Notes: a model not told the origin generated them from the sequence alone. 64,000 nt of DNA from Parasalinivibrio latis (GCF_036825535.1 NZ_CP098812.1:434001-498000), one strand, 5' to 3'; positions 43,729 to 52,546 are shown, counted from the first letter of the stretch. Numbers and translations: made by a program.

Positions 43729-45396
43729 ATGAAAGCACTGGTTGTTGAAGACCAAAAATCGATTCAAATCGCTATTGTTTCGATGCTCAGGGATGAGTTT
43801 GAGGAAATTTCTACTGCCAATAACGGGATAGATGCACTGGAAAAACTTGCCTCTATGGAGGAGTTACCGGGCATTGTGATCCTTGATGTCAGAATGCCGC
43901 TGATGGACGGGTTTGAGGTAGCAAAGCAAATCAGGTCTCTTTACCCAGACCACTACCTGCCAATACTTTTCCTTACCGGGATGAGTGATCAGGAGGCGTT
44001 TGAGATATGTATGCAGCTTGGAGATGATTTTATCCCCAAGCCTGTGAATGCCACCATTCTGCTTGCAAAGGTGAAGGCACACTGCAGGACCACCCGGCTG
44101 TTCAGCCAGATTGAATCGCAGAGGGACCAACTGCGTCATTTCCACGATAAAACCCTCTACGAGCACTCAGTTGCTGAATCAATCTTTACCAATATCATGC
44201 AGCAATGTGCCAGGCAGATAGAGGGCGTCAGTATCTACAGTTGCCCAGGGAACATCCTGAATGGGGATGTGGTTGTTACAGCCGACCGACCCCAAGGGGG
44301 GCTCTATGCAATGATTGCTGATGCAACCGGCCACGGCCTGCCTGCGGCTATATCGACAATTCCTGCGACTAAAACTTTCTATGCCATGGCTGCGAACGGC
44401 TGCCCAATTGGTGAAATTGCCAAAGAAATAAACCGGGCGCAGGCCAGCTTTCTCCCGCCGGGAATGATGATGGCCGGCTGTATTCTCGAAATTGCAGCAA
44501 ACGGCCGTGACGTCAGCTGGTGGGGGGGAGGGATGCCCGATGGGTACCTGATAGATGAAAATGGCAAGATTGCTGAGCGCCTTGCTGGGCAGCATATGTC
44601 ATTTGGTGTACTGGATGATGCGCACTTCGAGGCGAATGTCACTTTCCTGAGGCTGGAACCCGGGCAAAGGCTGTTCTTCTGTACCGATGGCATCATTGAG
44701 GCAACCAACAAACAAAAGCAGCTGTTTGGCGAAGACAGGCTGGAAGCCGTATTGCAGGCCAGTAAAGGGAATACCCTTGATGCGGTGTTGGATGCGGTTT
44801 CAGACTTCGCACGGGAAGGTCTGGTGGAAGATGACATTTCTATGTTGGAGCTGATCGGCCCTGTATTAAACCCGCCGGCAGAAGCATTTCACCCGCCAGC
44901 ATCGCTGAGTAAAGCGCCTACCCAAATCAGTATGCAATTCCACGGTGATATGTTGCGGGATCTCAGTATGGTTGCGGAGGTACGTAACCTGGTGTTTGGA
45001 TTAGTGGGGGAGTGCAGCCACCTTGATCTTATCAGCACCGTTTTATCTGAATTGCTCAATAATGCGCTTGAGCATGGATTGCTGGAGTTGGAGTCATCAA
45101 TAAAAAATGAAGGGGATGACGGGTTCCTGAATTACTACCTTGCGCGTGAACAGCGTCTCTCGGTTCTTCCTGAAGATAAACATATTCTTCTTGACCTACG
45201 GATGTGTCCAATTGACCAGACGCTCTCCATGCGTATTGAACATAACGGGAAGGGGTTTGATATCGACTCCCTTGACTGTACCGGTCAACCGAATAAGGCC
45301 GGGCGAGGAATTGTACTGGTCGAAGAATTGTGTAGCTCTTTGAGTTATGAAAAAAATGGCCAGATTGCCATCGCAATATACAATTTCGTCCATTAA
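43729..45396 (+). CDS. response regulator with PP2C phosphatase and HATPase domains (HsbR-like)
   Basis: A 555-residue three-domain protein. The receiver domain (1-120) has Asp53 in ILDVRMPLMDG and Lys104. The SpoIIE-type PP2C phosphatase (about 150-376) keeps its metal Asp residues in ADATGHG (Asp198), CTDG (Asp320) and EDDIS (Asp368-369). The C-terminal HATPase (about 400-553) has an N-box ELLNNALEHG (441-450) and a glycine loop GRGIVL (525-530). Phosphorylation by CheA could set the balance between dephosphorylating and phosphorylating the upstream STAS protein. ATG at 43729 has a perfect AAAGGAGG 6 nt before it; an upstream ATG at 43699 lacks one. Confidence 0.9.
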   Translation: MKALVVEDQKSIQIAIVSMLRDEFEEISTANNGIDALEKLASMEELPGIVILDVRMPLMDGFEVAKQIRSLYPDHYLPILFLTGMSDQEAFEICMQLGDDFIPKPVNATILLAKVKAHCRTTRLFSQIESQRDQLRHFHDKTLYEHSVAESIFTNIMQQCARQIEGVSIYSCPGNILNGDVVVTADRPQGGLYAMIADATGHGLPAAISTIPATKTFYAMAANGCPIGEIAKEINRAQASFLPPGMMMAGCILEIAANGRDVSWWGGGMPDGYLIDENGKIAERLAGQHMSFGVLDDAHFEANVTFLRLEPGQRLFFCTDGIIEATNKQKQLFGEDRLEAVLQASKGNTLDAVLDAVSDFAREGLVEDDISMLELIGPVLNPPAEAFHPPASLSKAPTQISMQFHGDMLRDLSMVAEVRNLVFGLVGECSHLDLISTVLSELLNNALEHGLLELESSIKNEGDDGFLNYYLAREQRLSVLPEDKHILLDLRMCPIDQTLSMRIEHNGKGFDIDSLDCTGQPNKAGRGIVLVEELCSSLSYEKNGQIAIAIYNFVH

Positions 45397-45480
45397 TTGT
45401 TCATATGAAACAGATATGTTGACTTTCTTTGATGTGTTTGGGTGTTAATGCGTTAAAGATCCTGTACATTTCTCTGGATT

Positions 45481-45510
45481 GGAGGGCTTGTTAGCCCTCC
45501 GTTTTATTTT
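45481..45510 (+). terminator. terminator of the chemotaxis operon
   Basis: Stem GGAGGGC / GCCCTCC with a 6-nt loop followed by a T-rich tail. It lies 84 nt after the last operon gene and 12 nt before the next start. A possible sigma-70 promoter (TTGACT at 45419) lies on its upstream side, so it could also attenuate the following lipoprotein gene. Confidence 0.75.
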
Positions 45511-45522
45511 CAAGGAGAGCCT

Positions 45523-46221
45523 ATGCATATTTGGAAGAAAACTGTCCGTATCTTTCTGGTAGCGGTTATGGCAGGGGTATTTGCGGGGTGCAGTAATATC
45601 CAGGATATCCGCCGTGCACAGACATTTAAAACCTACGATGATTTTCGTCCAGGTCCGGATGGAGGTGTTGACCTGGTTTGGTCTCAACGGCGGTTGAGAA
45701 GTGCAGAAGATGTCCAACAAAAACTCAACCAGTACGACAGTGTGGTCTTCGATCAGGTTTATGTGCTGCTTGATGGCAGTGAACGTTACGACGGCTTGGA
45801 TGTAGAAGAGGTCAACGACATTGCGAATTACTTTGTCGGGCAACTTAAAGCACTGGATACCCGGCTGAAAAAAGTCAACGAGCCCGGAGATAAAACTCTT
45901 CGCGTCAGTATAGCCCTCACCAACGTAGAAACCCCTAACCCGGTGTTAGCCGTCACCAGCAGTGTATTGCCGGTTGGTCTGGGTATCTCAACCATCTCAA
46001 AAGTGATCACTGGTGAGCATACCAATGTTGGTGCCGCATCAGTTGAAGTTTTGATTAGCGATGCAATGACCGGAGAGCCGATCATTGCAGCCATCGACCG
46101 TCGAAGTGGTAACAAAGATTTCAGCACGATTATCAGTTCAACCGATGATGCCAAAGATGCCATCAACTGGTGGGTCGAGCGCCTTGCCAATACTCTGAAC
46201 CATTACAAACCGGAAAGTTAA
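45523..46221 (+). CDS. DUF3313-type lipoprotein
   Basis: A 232-residue predicted lipoprotein. The signal peptide ends with the lipobox FAGC (Cys23), followed by SNIQDIRRAQ; no Asp follows the Cys, so outer-membrane sorting is likely. The body resembles DUF3313 proteins (DLVWSQRRLR, YVLLDGSERYDGLD, GAASVEVLISDAMTGEPI). The function is unknown. AAGGAGA precedes the ATG. It shares the strand of the chemotaxis operon but has a terminator before it. Confidence 0.82.
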   Translation: MHIWKKTVRIFLVAVMAGVFAGCSNIQDIRRAQTFKTYDDFRPGPDGGVDLVWSQRRLRSAEDVQQKLNQYDSVVFDQVYVLLDGSERYDGLDVEEVNDIANYFVGQLKALDTRLKKVNEPGDKTLRVSIALTNVETPNPVLAVTSSVLPVGLGISTISKVITGEHTNVGAASVEVLISDAMTGEPIIAAIDRRSGNKDFSTIISSTDDAKDAINWWVERLANTLNHYKPES

Positions 46222-46263
46222 GGGCAGGGGTGAATGTAATATTTGGGCTGGTGTTTTGCCCCA

Positions 46264-46324
46264 TACGAAAAAGGCCCAGTCTTTCGACTAGGCCTTTCAA
46301 AGTGGCTCCCCCGGCTGGACTTAA
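46264..46324 (-). pseudogene. relic of a tRNA 3' end with terminator
   Basis: On the minus strand a tRNA-like 3' end (AAGTCCAGCCGGGGGAGCCA, 46303-46322) is followed by a terminator with a 12-bp stem (AAAGGCCTAGTC / GACTGGGCCTTT, GAAA loop, T run). The CCA end, discriminator G and most of the acceptor strand equal those of tRNA-Asn, but the 5' part of the tRNA is missing. It appears to be a decayed tRNA-Asn gene at the end of the array. A second short palindrome lies at 46350-46366. Confidence 0.7.
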
Positions 46325-46377
46325 CGCGGCCAGACAGGTCAGCGACATATCAGGACTAAGTCCTGACAGCAGGTAAT

Positions 46378-46407
46378 AAAAAACCCCGCTAAAAGCGAGG
46401 TTCTTTA
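46378..46407 (-). terminator. terminator of the tRNA array
   Basis: On the minus strand AACCTCGCT / AGCGGGGTT with a TTT loop and six T. It follows the last tRNA-Asn. Confidence 0.85.
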
Positions 46408-46410
46408 AAG

Positions 46411-46486
46411 TGGCTCCCCCTGCAAGACTTGAACTTGCGACATACGGATTAACAGTCCGCCGTTCTACCGACTGAACTAAGGGGGA
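46411..46486 (-). tRNA. tRNA-Asn (GTT), copy 1
   Basis: A 76-nt tRNA with encoded CCA. Anticodon GTT in CTGTTAA; acceptor TCCCCCT pairs with AGGGGGA. Last gene of the array in the direction of transcription. Confidence 0.97.
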
Positions 46487-46529
46487 ACAATTTTTTTACG
46501 TAAGCTGACGAATCAACCCACCAAAATAA

Positions 46530-46605
46530 TGGTGCCTCGAGGCGGAATCGAACCACCGACACGGGGATTTTCAATCCCCTGCTCTACCGACTGAGCTATC
46601 GAGGC
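46530..46605 (-). tRNA. tRNA-Phe (GAA), array copy 1
   Basis: A 76-nt tRNA with CCA, identical to the gene at 32909-32984. Anticodon GAA. Confidence 0.97.
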
Positions 46606-46608
46606 AAG

Positions 46609-46684
<76 letters not shown>

Positions 46685-46730
46685 ACAAACCTGTTTGGCG
46701 ACAAAGTTTGTGAACTTATAGCACCGAATT

Positions 46731-46806
46731 TGGCTCCCCCTGCAAGACTTGAACTTGCGACATACGGATTAACAGTCCGCCGTTCTACCGACTGAACTAA
46801 GGGGGA
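46731..46806 (-). tRNA. tRNA-Asn (GTT), copy 2
   Basis: A 76-nt tRNA with CCA, identical to copy 1. Anticodon GTT. Confidence 0.97.
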
Positions 46807-46849
46807 ACAATTTTTCTACGTAAGCTGACGAATCAACTCACCAAAATAA

Positions 46850-46925
46850 TGGTGCCTCGAGGCGGAATCGAACCACCGACACGGGGATTTTCAATCCCCT
46901 GCTCTACCGACTGAGCTATCGAGGC
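46850..46925 (-). tRNA. tRNA-Phe (GAA), array copy 2
   Basis: A 76-nt tRNA with CCA, identical to array copy 1. Anticodon GAA. Confidence 0.97.
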
Positions 46926-46928
46926 AAG

Positions 46929-47004
<76 letters not shown>

Positions 47005-47034
47005 ACAAATATTTCTCTGACACCGAGAGAAATA

Positions 47035-47110
47035 TGGTGCCCGGAGGCGGAATCGAACCACCGACACGGGGATTTTCAATCCCCTGCTCTACCGACTGAG
47101 CTATCCGGGC
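47035..47110 (-). tRNA. tRNA-Phe (GAA), array copy 3 with variant acceptor
   Basis: A 76-nt tRNA with CCA; first gene of the array. The anticodon arm, D arm and T arm equal the other tRNA-Phe genes, but the acceptor is GCCCGGA / TCCGGGC, as in E. coli tRNA-Phe, where the other copies have GCCTCGA / TCGAGGC. The changes are compensatory, so all copies fold. Confidence 0.97.
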
Positions 47111-47245
47111 AACGGAGCGCTATTAAACGGATTTTGGCTTCTAGCGTCAACTCTTTTTTCCAAAAAAGTCTCCATTTTTGACTGTTCGTGCATAAAAGCA
47201 TCAAAAAGAAAACTATTTGAGCAACATCATCATAAAAAACGGATT

Positions 47246-48403
47246 TTAGCCTTTACCCGCACGAAACTCCTGTTGGAATTTTGTGACTTTCTGCAAGTAG
47301 CGTCGTGACTCTGCAGAAGGATGTCGGTTGGTCAGTGCCCAATATACCTGATTTGGCCTGAGGCTGTTCAGTTCACGCATTGCCCGGTCACGGTTTTTGC
47401 GGTCAAAGGTATTGAGTACATTCCCGGCCCCGCCGTTATATGCCGAAATCATACTGTAGTGGAGTGATGTTGGATCCCGGACATCTTTTAAATACCGGTT
47501 CTTGAGTATGTAGAAGTACGCTGTACCGGTATCGATATTCTTTGCCGGATCAAACAGGTATTCCGGTGATGGTTGCCCGGAGCGGTTTTTTACCAGCTTA
47601 AAGACGTCGCGTCCGGCGGTGTTTGGTACGACCTGCATCAAACCATAAGCGTTTGCCCAGCTCACAGCATAGGGGTTGAAGCTGCTTTCAGTTTTGATGA
47701 TGGCATAGATGAGGTCTTCAGAGATGCCGTATTTTCTCGAAGATGCGCGAACATACTGTTGGTATTTATACTTCCGCTTACTCCAGTGATTCCTGACCAG
47801 AGGGATTTCCACGTAAAAAGATTTTTGGAACTTGACCTTGCGGGTCTTCATCCGGTGATCGATGAGATAATCCGCAAAGCGGTTGGCCCGCCATTCCCAG
47901 GCTATTTCCTTGCCATCCTGGTCAACGACCTGCCCGAGCAAGAACGGTTGTCCCTCAAGGGTGATTCCCCTGTCTGAATAGAGATCGACATGCGCCGGAT
48001 CCTCCGGCGTCAGCAGGGTAGTGATAATGGCCTGCTTGAGGTGGGATTTGGGATCGGTGGTGGCTACGGTTTCAATGGTTATCCTGCCATGCTCGAAATC
48101 GACCGATGCCCGGCTGAGGTAATTGTCAGTGTATTTTACGTAATCGCGCTTACCCGCAACGCGCACATCGTTTTTGCCCCAGTGGCTTTCAATGTTACCG
48201 GTAAAGGATGCTACAAGACGCTCAAAGGCGGCTTCATCTTTAATGAACTGGCCGGGCAGGGGGGCGAGGTTTTTGGCAAAACGGTTAGTGGTTTCATAGT
48301 CGACACCAATGGTGCCCTCAATGAATTCCCGGGTGCAGCCTGTCAGCATCACCAGTGACGCGAAGACCACTAAAGCAAATCTCGGAGGCAAGAAGAACGA
48401 CAT
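47246..48403 (-). CDS. mltC: membrane-bound lytic murein transglycosylase C
   Basis: A 385-residue outer-membrane lipoprotein that cleaves peptidoglycan glycan strands to give 1,6-anhydro ends. The lipobox is LTGC (Cys23). An N-terminal DUF3393 domain precedes the SLT catalytic domain with Glu239 in IIKTESSFNP and AYGLMQVVPNTAG. mltC beside yggX and mutY is standard for enterobacteria and vibrios. Confidence 0.95.
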   Translation of the reverse strand: MSFFLPPRFALVVFASLVMLTGCTREFIEGTIGVDYETTNRFAKNLAPLPGQFIKDEAAFERLVASFTGNIESHWGKNDVRVAGKRDYVKYTDNYLSRASVDFEHGRITIETVATTDPKSHLKQAIITTLLTPEDPAHVDLYSDRGITLEGQPFLLGQVVDQDGKEIAWEWRANRFADYLIDHRMKTRKVKFQKSFYVEIPLVRNHWSKRKYKYQQYVRASSRKYGISEDLIYAIIKTESSFNPYAVSWANAYGLMQVVPNTAGRDVFKLVKNRSGQPSPEYLFDPAKNIDTGTAYFYILKNRYLKDVRDPTSLHYSMISAYNGGAGNVLNTFDRKNRDRAMRELNSLRPNQVYWALTNRHPSAESRRYLQKVTKFQQEFRAGKG

Positions 48404-48474
48404 GAAAACCTTAAAAAAATGACATTATCCGCGTGCGAATAATGTCATTTTTTAAGCGAATCGTGAAGATGAGC

Positions 48475-48747
48475 TTATTCAGAAGGTGGGGTATATCCGT
48501 CGATGACCACATCCTTGCCTTCAAATAGGAAGTTCACCATCTCTTCTTCGAGCAGTTGGCGGTGCTCAGTGTTCATCATGTTGAGCTTTTTCTCGTTAAT
48601 CAGCATGGTTTGCTTGGCCTGCCATTCTGCCCATGCTTCCTTACTGATATTGTCGAAAATTCGCTTACCGAGATCACCCGGATAGAGTTGGAAATCCAGA
48701 CCTTCGGCTTCTTTCTGCAGACGCTGGCAGAACACGGTACGGCTCAT
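48475..48747 (-). CDS. yggX: Fe(II)-trafficking / oxidative damage protection protein YggX
   Basis: A 90-residue member of the YggX family, thought to handle labile iron and protect Fe-S clusters from oxidation. The near-invariant start MSRTVFCQRLQKEAEGLDFQ (key Cys7) and GDLGKRIFDNIS are present. It follows mutY, itself an Fe-S protein, by 56 nt. Confidence 0.95.
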   Translation of the reverse strand: MSRTVFCQRLQKEAEGLDFQLYPGDLGKRIFDNISKEAWAEWQAKQTMLINEKKLNMMNTEHRQLLEEEMVNFLFEGKDVVIDGYTPPSE

Positions 48748-48803
48748 GCTTTTGCTCCTTCGCTTGATACCAATCAGATATGCCCGGTGAACATTCCGAC
48801 CTG

Positions 48804-49871
48804 CTATTTATCCGATTGGCGTAACTCGTAGGCCAGGGTGTCCAGCAGCTTTTGTACAGGGGCTGCCAAACCAACCGTGGCGGGTTGGTTTAAGTTATAC
48901 CAAAGACCCTGCCCACCTTCCATGACTGCGTGAGGGCGGGCAGCAAGTTTTACGCGAAATGGCACGATATCCAGATGAAAATGGCTGAAAGTATGGCGAA
49001 AAGCCGTTAATTGTTCAGGGTTATTACAGATTTCTGCATCCGGGAAACGTTTGGATACGGTCTGTTCCAGCTCGCCATCGGCACTCTCCGGCAGGCACCA
49101 TAAGCCGCCCCACAGGCCAACCGGCGGGCGCTGCTCCAGCCAGACTTCTGAGCCGTATTGCAAGATGAGGAAGTTGGCCTGTTTCTCCGGCAGGATTTTC
49201 TTAGGCTTTTTACCCGGGAAGTCAGCCTGGCGGCCAAGTGCCAACGCTTCGCATCGGTTCTTTACCGGGCAGAGCTCGCATTTGGGTTTGGAACGGGTAC
49301 AGATCATTGCGCCCATATCCATCATCGCTTGGTTGTACTTTTCTACATCCTGTTCCGGCGTGAGCGATTCTGCCAATTCCCAAAGACGGTTTTCCACCGG
49401 TTTTTGCCCTGGCCAGCCTTCGACGGCATAGCAACGCGCCAGGGTTCGTTTAACATTGCCGTCCAGAATAGGATGAGGTTGACCGAGAGACAGGGACAAA
49501 ACAGCCCCTGCGGTTGACCGCCCAACTCCGGGCAACGCCATCACCTCGTCGATATCGGTGGGGAAGTTGCCGCCATGCAGCTCGACAACCTGTTTTGCCG
49601 CTTTATGGAGGTTTCTTGCCCTTGCGTAGTAGCCAAGCCCGGTCCAAAGGTGTAAAACTTCATCCAGGTCGGCGGCAGCCAAATCGGACACGCTCGGGAA
49701 GCGTTCCATAAACCGTTCAAAATACGGGATAACGGTGGCGACCTGTGTCTGCTGGAGCATGATTTCACTCAACCAGACTTTGTAAGGGGTTTTGGCCTGT
49801 TGCCAGGGCAGGGTTTTCCGCCCGTACTGTTCGTACCATTCAAGGATGGCATCGGAGAAAGACTGACTCAC
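48804..49871 (-). CDS. mutY: adenine DNA glycosylase
   Basis: A 355-residue repair enzyme that removes adenine mispaired with 8-oxoguanine. Catalytic Glu36 (WLSEIMLQQTQV) and Asp137 (ILDGNVKR) are present, with the helix-hairpin-helix LPGVGRSTAGA. The [4Fe-4S] cluster uses Cys191, Cys198, Cys201 and Cys207. The C-terminal NUDIX-like domain (about 230-350) reads the 8-oxoG. It is divergent from trmB across 154 bp. Confidence 0.96.
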   Translation of the reverse strand: MSQSFSDAILEWYEQYGRKTLPWQQAKTPYKVWLSEIMLQQTQVATVIPYFERFMERFPSVSDLAAADLDEVLHLWTGLGYYARARNLHKAAKQVVELHGGNFPTDIDEVMALPGVGRSTAGAVLSLSLGQPHPILDGNVKRTLARCYAVEGWPGQKPVENRLWELAESLTPEQDVEKYNQAMMDMGAMICTRSKPKCELCPVKNRCEALALGRQADFPGKKPKKILPEKQANFLILQYGSEVWLEQRPPVGLWGGLWCLPESADGELEQTVSKRFPDAEICNNPEQLTAFRHTFSHFHLDIVPFRVKLAARPHAVMEGGQGLWYNLNQPATVGLAAPVQKLLDTLAYELRQSDK

Positions 49872-50025
49872 GTTACTCTCAGTTATTATTCATTTTGTAT
49901 GGCAGGATTGCACCACACTAAGCCCGTTGAGCGCAAATCGATCACTTGCACACGGGCGCGATCTCTGGATAATGCCCGTTTCGCAGATATTCCTAACCAC
50001 TTAATGCATCGCAGGCAACAGAATC

Positions 50026-50742
50026 ATGACTGATGTCATCAAACCAGAATTCAATGAAGACGGAAAACTCGTCCGTAAAATTCGCAGCTTCGTACGCCGT
50101 GAAGGGCGACTGACCAAAGGCCAGGAATCCGCACTGACTGAGTGCTGGCCTGCAATGGGTCTCGATTTTGCTGAAAGCCGCCTCGACTGGAAAGAGGTAT
50201 TCGGCAATGACAACCCGGTGGTTCTGGAAATCGGCTTCGGCATGGGTGCCTCTCTGGTCGAGATGGCAAAAAATGCCCCTGAAAAGAACTTTGTGGGTAT
50301 CGAAGTCCACCGTCCGGGTGTGGGTGCCTGTCTGATGGCAGCACGCGAGAACAACCTGACCAACCTGCGCGTGATGTGCCATGACGCGGTTGAGGTGTTT
50401 GCTTCTATGATCCCGGACTCAAGCCTGGCGACAGTACAACTGTTCTTCCCAGACCCTTGGCACAAGAAGCGTCACCACAAGCGCCGCATCGTTCAGGATG
50501 CCTTTGCACAGATGGTACGTGAAAAGCTGGCAATCGGTGGTGTGTTCCACATGGCGACCGACTGGGAAAACTATGCTGAGCACATGGCGGAAGTCATGAA
50601 TGTGTCTGAAGGCTATAAAAACCAGGCCACAGACGGTGATTACATCCCTCGCCCTGAAGAGCGTCCGCTGACCAAATTCGAACAACGTGGCCACCGTCTC
50701 GGCCATGGTGTGTGGGACCTGAAATTCGAACGTATTGCGTAA
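50026..50742 (+). CDS. trmB: tRNA (guanine-N7-)-methyltransferase
   Basis: A 238-residue enzyme that makes m7G46 in the tRNA variable loop. The SAM-binding VLEIGFGMGASL is near 66-77 and the family signature LFFPDPWHKKRHHKRR near 142-157. The upstream ribosome-binding site is weak, but the N-terminus fits E. coli TrmB. Confidence 0.96.
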   Translation: MTDVIKPEFNEDGKLVRKIRSFVRREGRLTKGQESALTECWPAMGLDFAESRLDWKEVFGNDNPVVLEIGFGMGASLVEMAKNAPEKNFVGIEVHRPGVGACLMAARENNLTNLRVMCHDAVEVFASMIPDSSLATVQLFFPDPWHKKRHHKRRIVQDAFAQMVREKLAIGGVFHMATDWENYAEHMAEVMNVSEGYKNQATDGDYIPRPEERPLTKFEQRGHRLGHGVWDLKFERIA

Positions 50743-50777
50743 TATAGATTCGCAAAAAACGTTTAAGACTTAGTATT

Positions 50778-50807
50778 CAAAAAGCCAACCTCGGGTTGGC
50801 TTTTTTG
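50778..50807 (+). terminator. trmB terminator
   Basis: An 11-bp stem (AAAAGCCAACC / GGTTGGCTTTT) with a TCG loop and a T run. It lies only 17 nt before the glsB start, so glsB's promoter must overlap trmB or this hairpin, or glsB depends on read-through. Confidence 0.88.
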
Positions 50808-50823
50808 ACCTTTGGAGGAAGTC

Positions 50824-51744
50824 ATGAAGCCTACGGCTGAGCTGTTGAATGGCATTCTGGACGAAGTGCGCCCGCTGATTGGGAAAGGCAAGGTTGCCGA
50901 CTATATTCCTGCGCTGGCAGAGGTGCCGGCAGAAAAACTGGGTATCGCCGTTTGTTATAACGACGGGGAAATTATTCAGGCGGGCGACGCGAATGAGCCG
51001 TTCTCCATTCAGTCGATCTCAAAGGTACTGAGTCTGACCCTGGCATGCCAGATCTACCAACCGGAAGAGATCTGGGAGCGGGTAGGTAAAGAACCTTCCG
51101 GCCAGGCTTTTAACTCCATGATCCAGCTGGAAATGGAGCAGGGGATACCCCGCAACCCCTTCATTAATGCCGGAGCCCTGGTGGTGTGCGATATGCTGTT
51201 CAGTCGCCTGTCAGCACCACGTCAGCGAATGTTAGAGTTTGTCCGCAACCTTACAGGCAACCCGCATATCTGTTACAACAAGATTGTTGCCAATTCGGAA
51301 ATGCAGCACAGCGACCGCAATGCTGCCATTGCTTACCTTATGCGTGCATTCGGCAACTTTGAGAACGACGTCATGCCGGTGTTGGAGACCTATTTCCACT
51401 ACTGTGCACTGAGCATGAGTTGCGTCGATCTGGCGCGGACATTCACTTACCTTGCGAATAAAGGACTTCCTTTAGGCGCAGAAAAAAGAATTATCAGCCA
51501 GACTCAAAGTAAGCAAATCAATGCATTGCTCGCGACGTGCGGCTTGTATGACGGTGCCGGGGAGTTTGCATACCGTGTGGGAATGCCGGGTAAATCCGGT
51601 GTGGGTGGTGGCATTGTTGCCATTGTGCCGGGTGAGATGACCATTGCTGTATGGTCTCCGGAGCTTGATCCGTCCGGTAACTCCCTAGCCGGTACCGCAG
51701 CACTTGAGTTGCTGGCGGAGCGAATTGGCCGCTCGATTTTCTGA
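50824..51744 (+). CDS. glsB: glutaminase
   Basis: A 306-residue glutaminase of the serine beta-lactamase-like fold, hydrolysing glutamine to glutamate and ammonia. The catalytic S-x-x-K is Ser64-Lys67 in FSIQSISKVL; NPFINAGAL and PGKSGVGGGI are further family motifs. ATG at 50824 follows TGGAGGAAG. A TTG twelve bases upstream lies inside that site and is rejected. Confidence 0.95.
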   Translation: MKPTAELLNGILDEVRPLIGKGKVADYIPALAEVPAEKLGIAVCYNDGEIIQAGDANEPFSIQSISKVLSLTLACQIYQPEEIWERVGKEPSGQAFNSMIQLEMEQGIPRNPFINAGALVVCDMLFSRLSAPRQRMLEFVRNLTGNPHICYNKIVANSEMQHSDRNAAIAYLMRAFGNFENDVMPVLETYFHYCALSMSCVDLARTFTYLANKGLPLGAEKRIISQTQSKQINALLATCGLYDGAGEFAYRVGMPGKSGVGGGIVAIVPGEMTIAVWSPELDPSGNSLAGTAALELLAERIGRSIF

Positions 51745-51784
51745 TGTAACCCGGCACCCGCCGGGTATTGCGGGAGGAAAGCCT

Positions 51785-52546
51785 ATGGCTGGAAAGAGAC
51801 TGACAACAAAAATGGCTGCCGCTGCACTGGCACTTGGACTGAGCGGTACGGCGACTGCAGGCTGTAACACGGAACTGTTCAGCGATGTGGCTGTGAAATC
51901 CGATAACGTCCTTCTCTGGAAAGGGAAAGAGATGTTCCGGGTCACCCCTGACGGAAAGCTGTTTTACGCTGTCCACCCTGTCACTCTTAATATCAGCCAG
52001 CAGGAAGCCCTGGCGGACTACAACAAAATGGTCCGTACCGAACTGCCGTACATCAGTAAATCTCTCAGCACGGCAATTACATCGGCATGGCAGTCACTCG
52101 ACAATGTGCTTAAAACCGAGCTGGGTGAGAAAAGCCGTTTGCGCGGCGAGGTGAGCCAGTATCACCGTTACATTCAGCGTAAGGTGAATACGTCACTTTA
52201 TGATGAAAACCTCTCCCCCCGGCTCAACCATGAGCTGTTGGAACAGACAGCCCAGGAGGTTAGGGCGTCTTTGCCTCAACTGGTGGCTACCGTGGCCTCG
52301 AAAGGGCTGATGGATATTGCTGCGCAAAGTGGCGGCGAGGAAAACCCGCTCAGCTACATTTCTGACCGTTTGCTGGATGTGCAGGGTAAAGTGAGTGATA
52401 CCATTGCTGAGCAGCGGGTAAAAGCCGCGCCGGTTGAGGATGATCTTTGCCAGCGACTGACTGTGTGGCAGCAAAAAGAAGAAAAGATCCAGGACCTGAT
52501 CCCGGCCCTGGAATCCTGGAAAACCGTCAAGGTTACTCCGCGATAA
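51785..52546 (+). CDS. yggN: YggN-like periplasmic protein (DUF2884)
   Basis: A 253-residue secreted protein with a signal peptide (1-24, ending TATA-GC). The mature part is largely helical with no catalytic motif that I recognise, and fits the DUF2884/YggN family. Position after glsB is as in E. coli and V. cholerae. ATG at 51785 has GGGAGGAAA upstream; the frame runs further up into glsB but without a suitable start. Function unknown. It converges with hemW with a 14-bp overlap. Confidence 0.85.
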   Translation: MAGKRLTTKMAAAALALGLSGTATAGCNTELFSDVAVKSDNVLLWKGKEMFRVTPDGKLFYAVHPVTLNISQQEALADYNKMVRTELPYISKSLSTAITSAWQSLDNVLKTELGEKSRLRGEVSQYHRYIQRKVNTSLYDENLSPRLNHELLEQTAQEVRASLPQLVATVASKGLMDIAAQSGGEENPLSYISDRLLDVQGKVSDTIAEQRVKAAPVEDDLCQRLTVWQQKEEKIQDLIPALESWKTVKVTPR

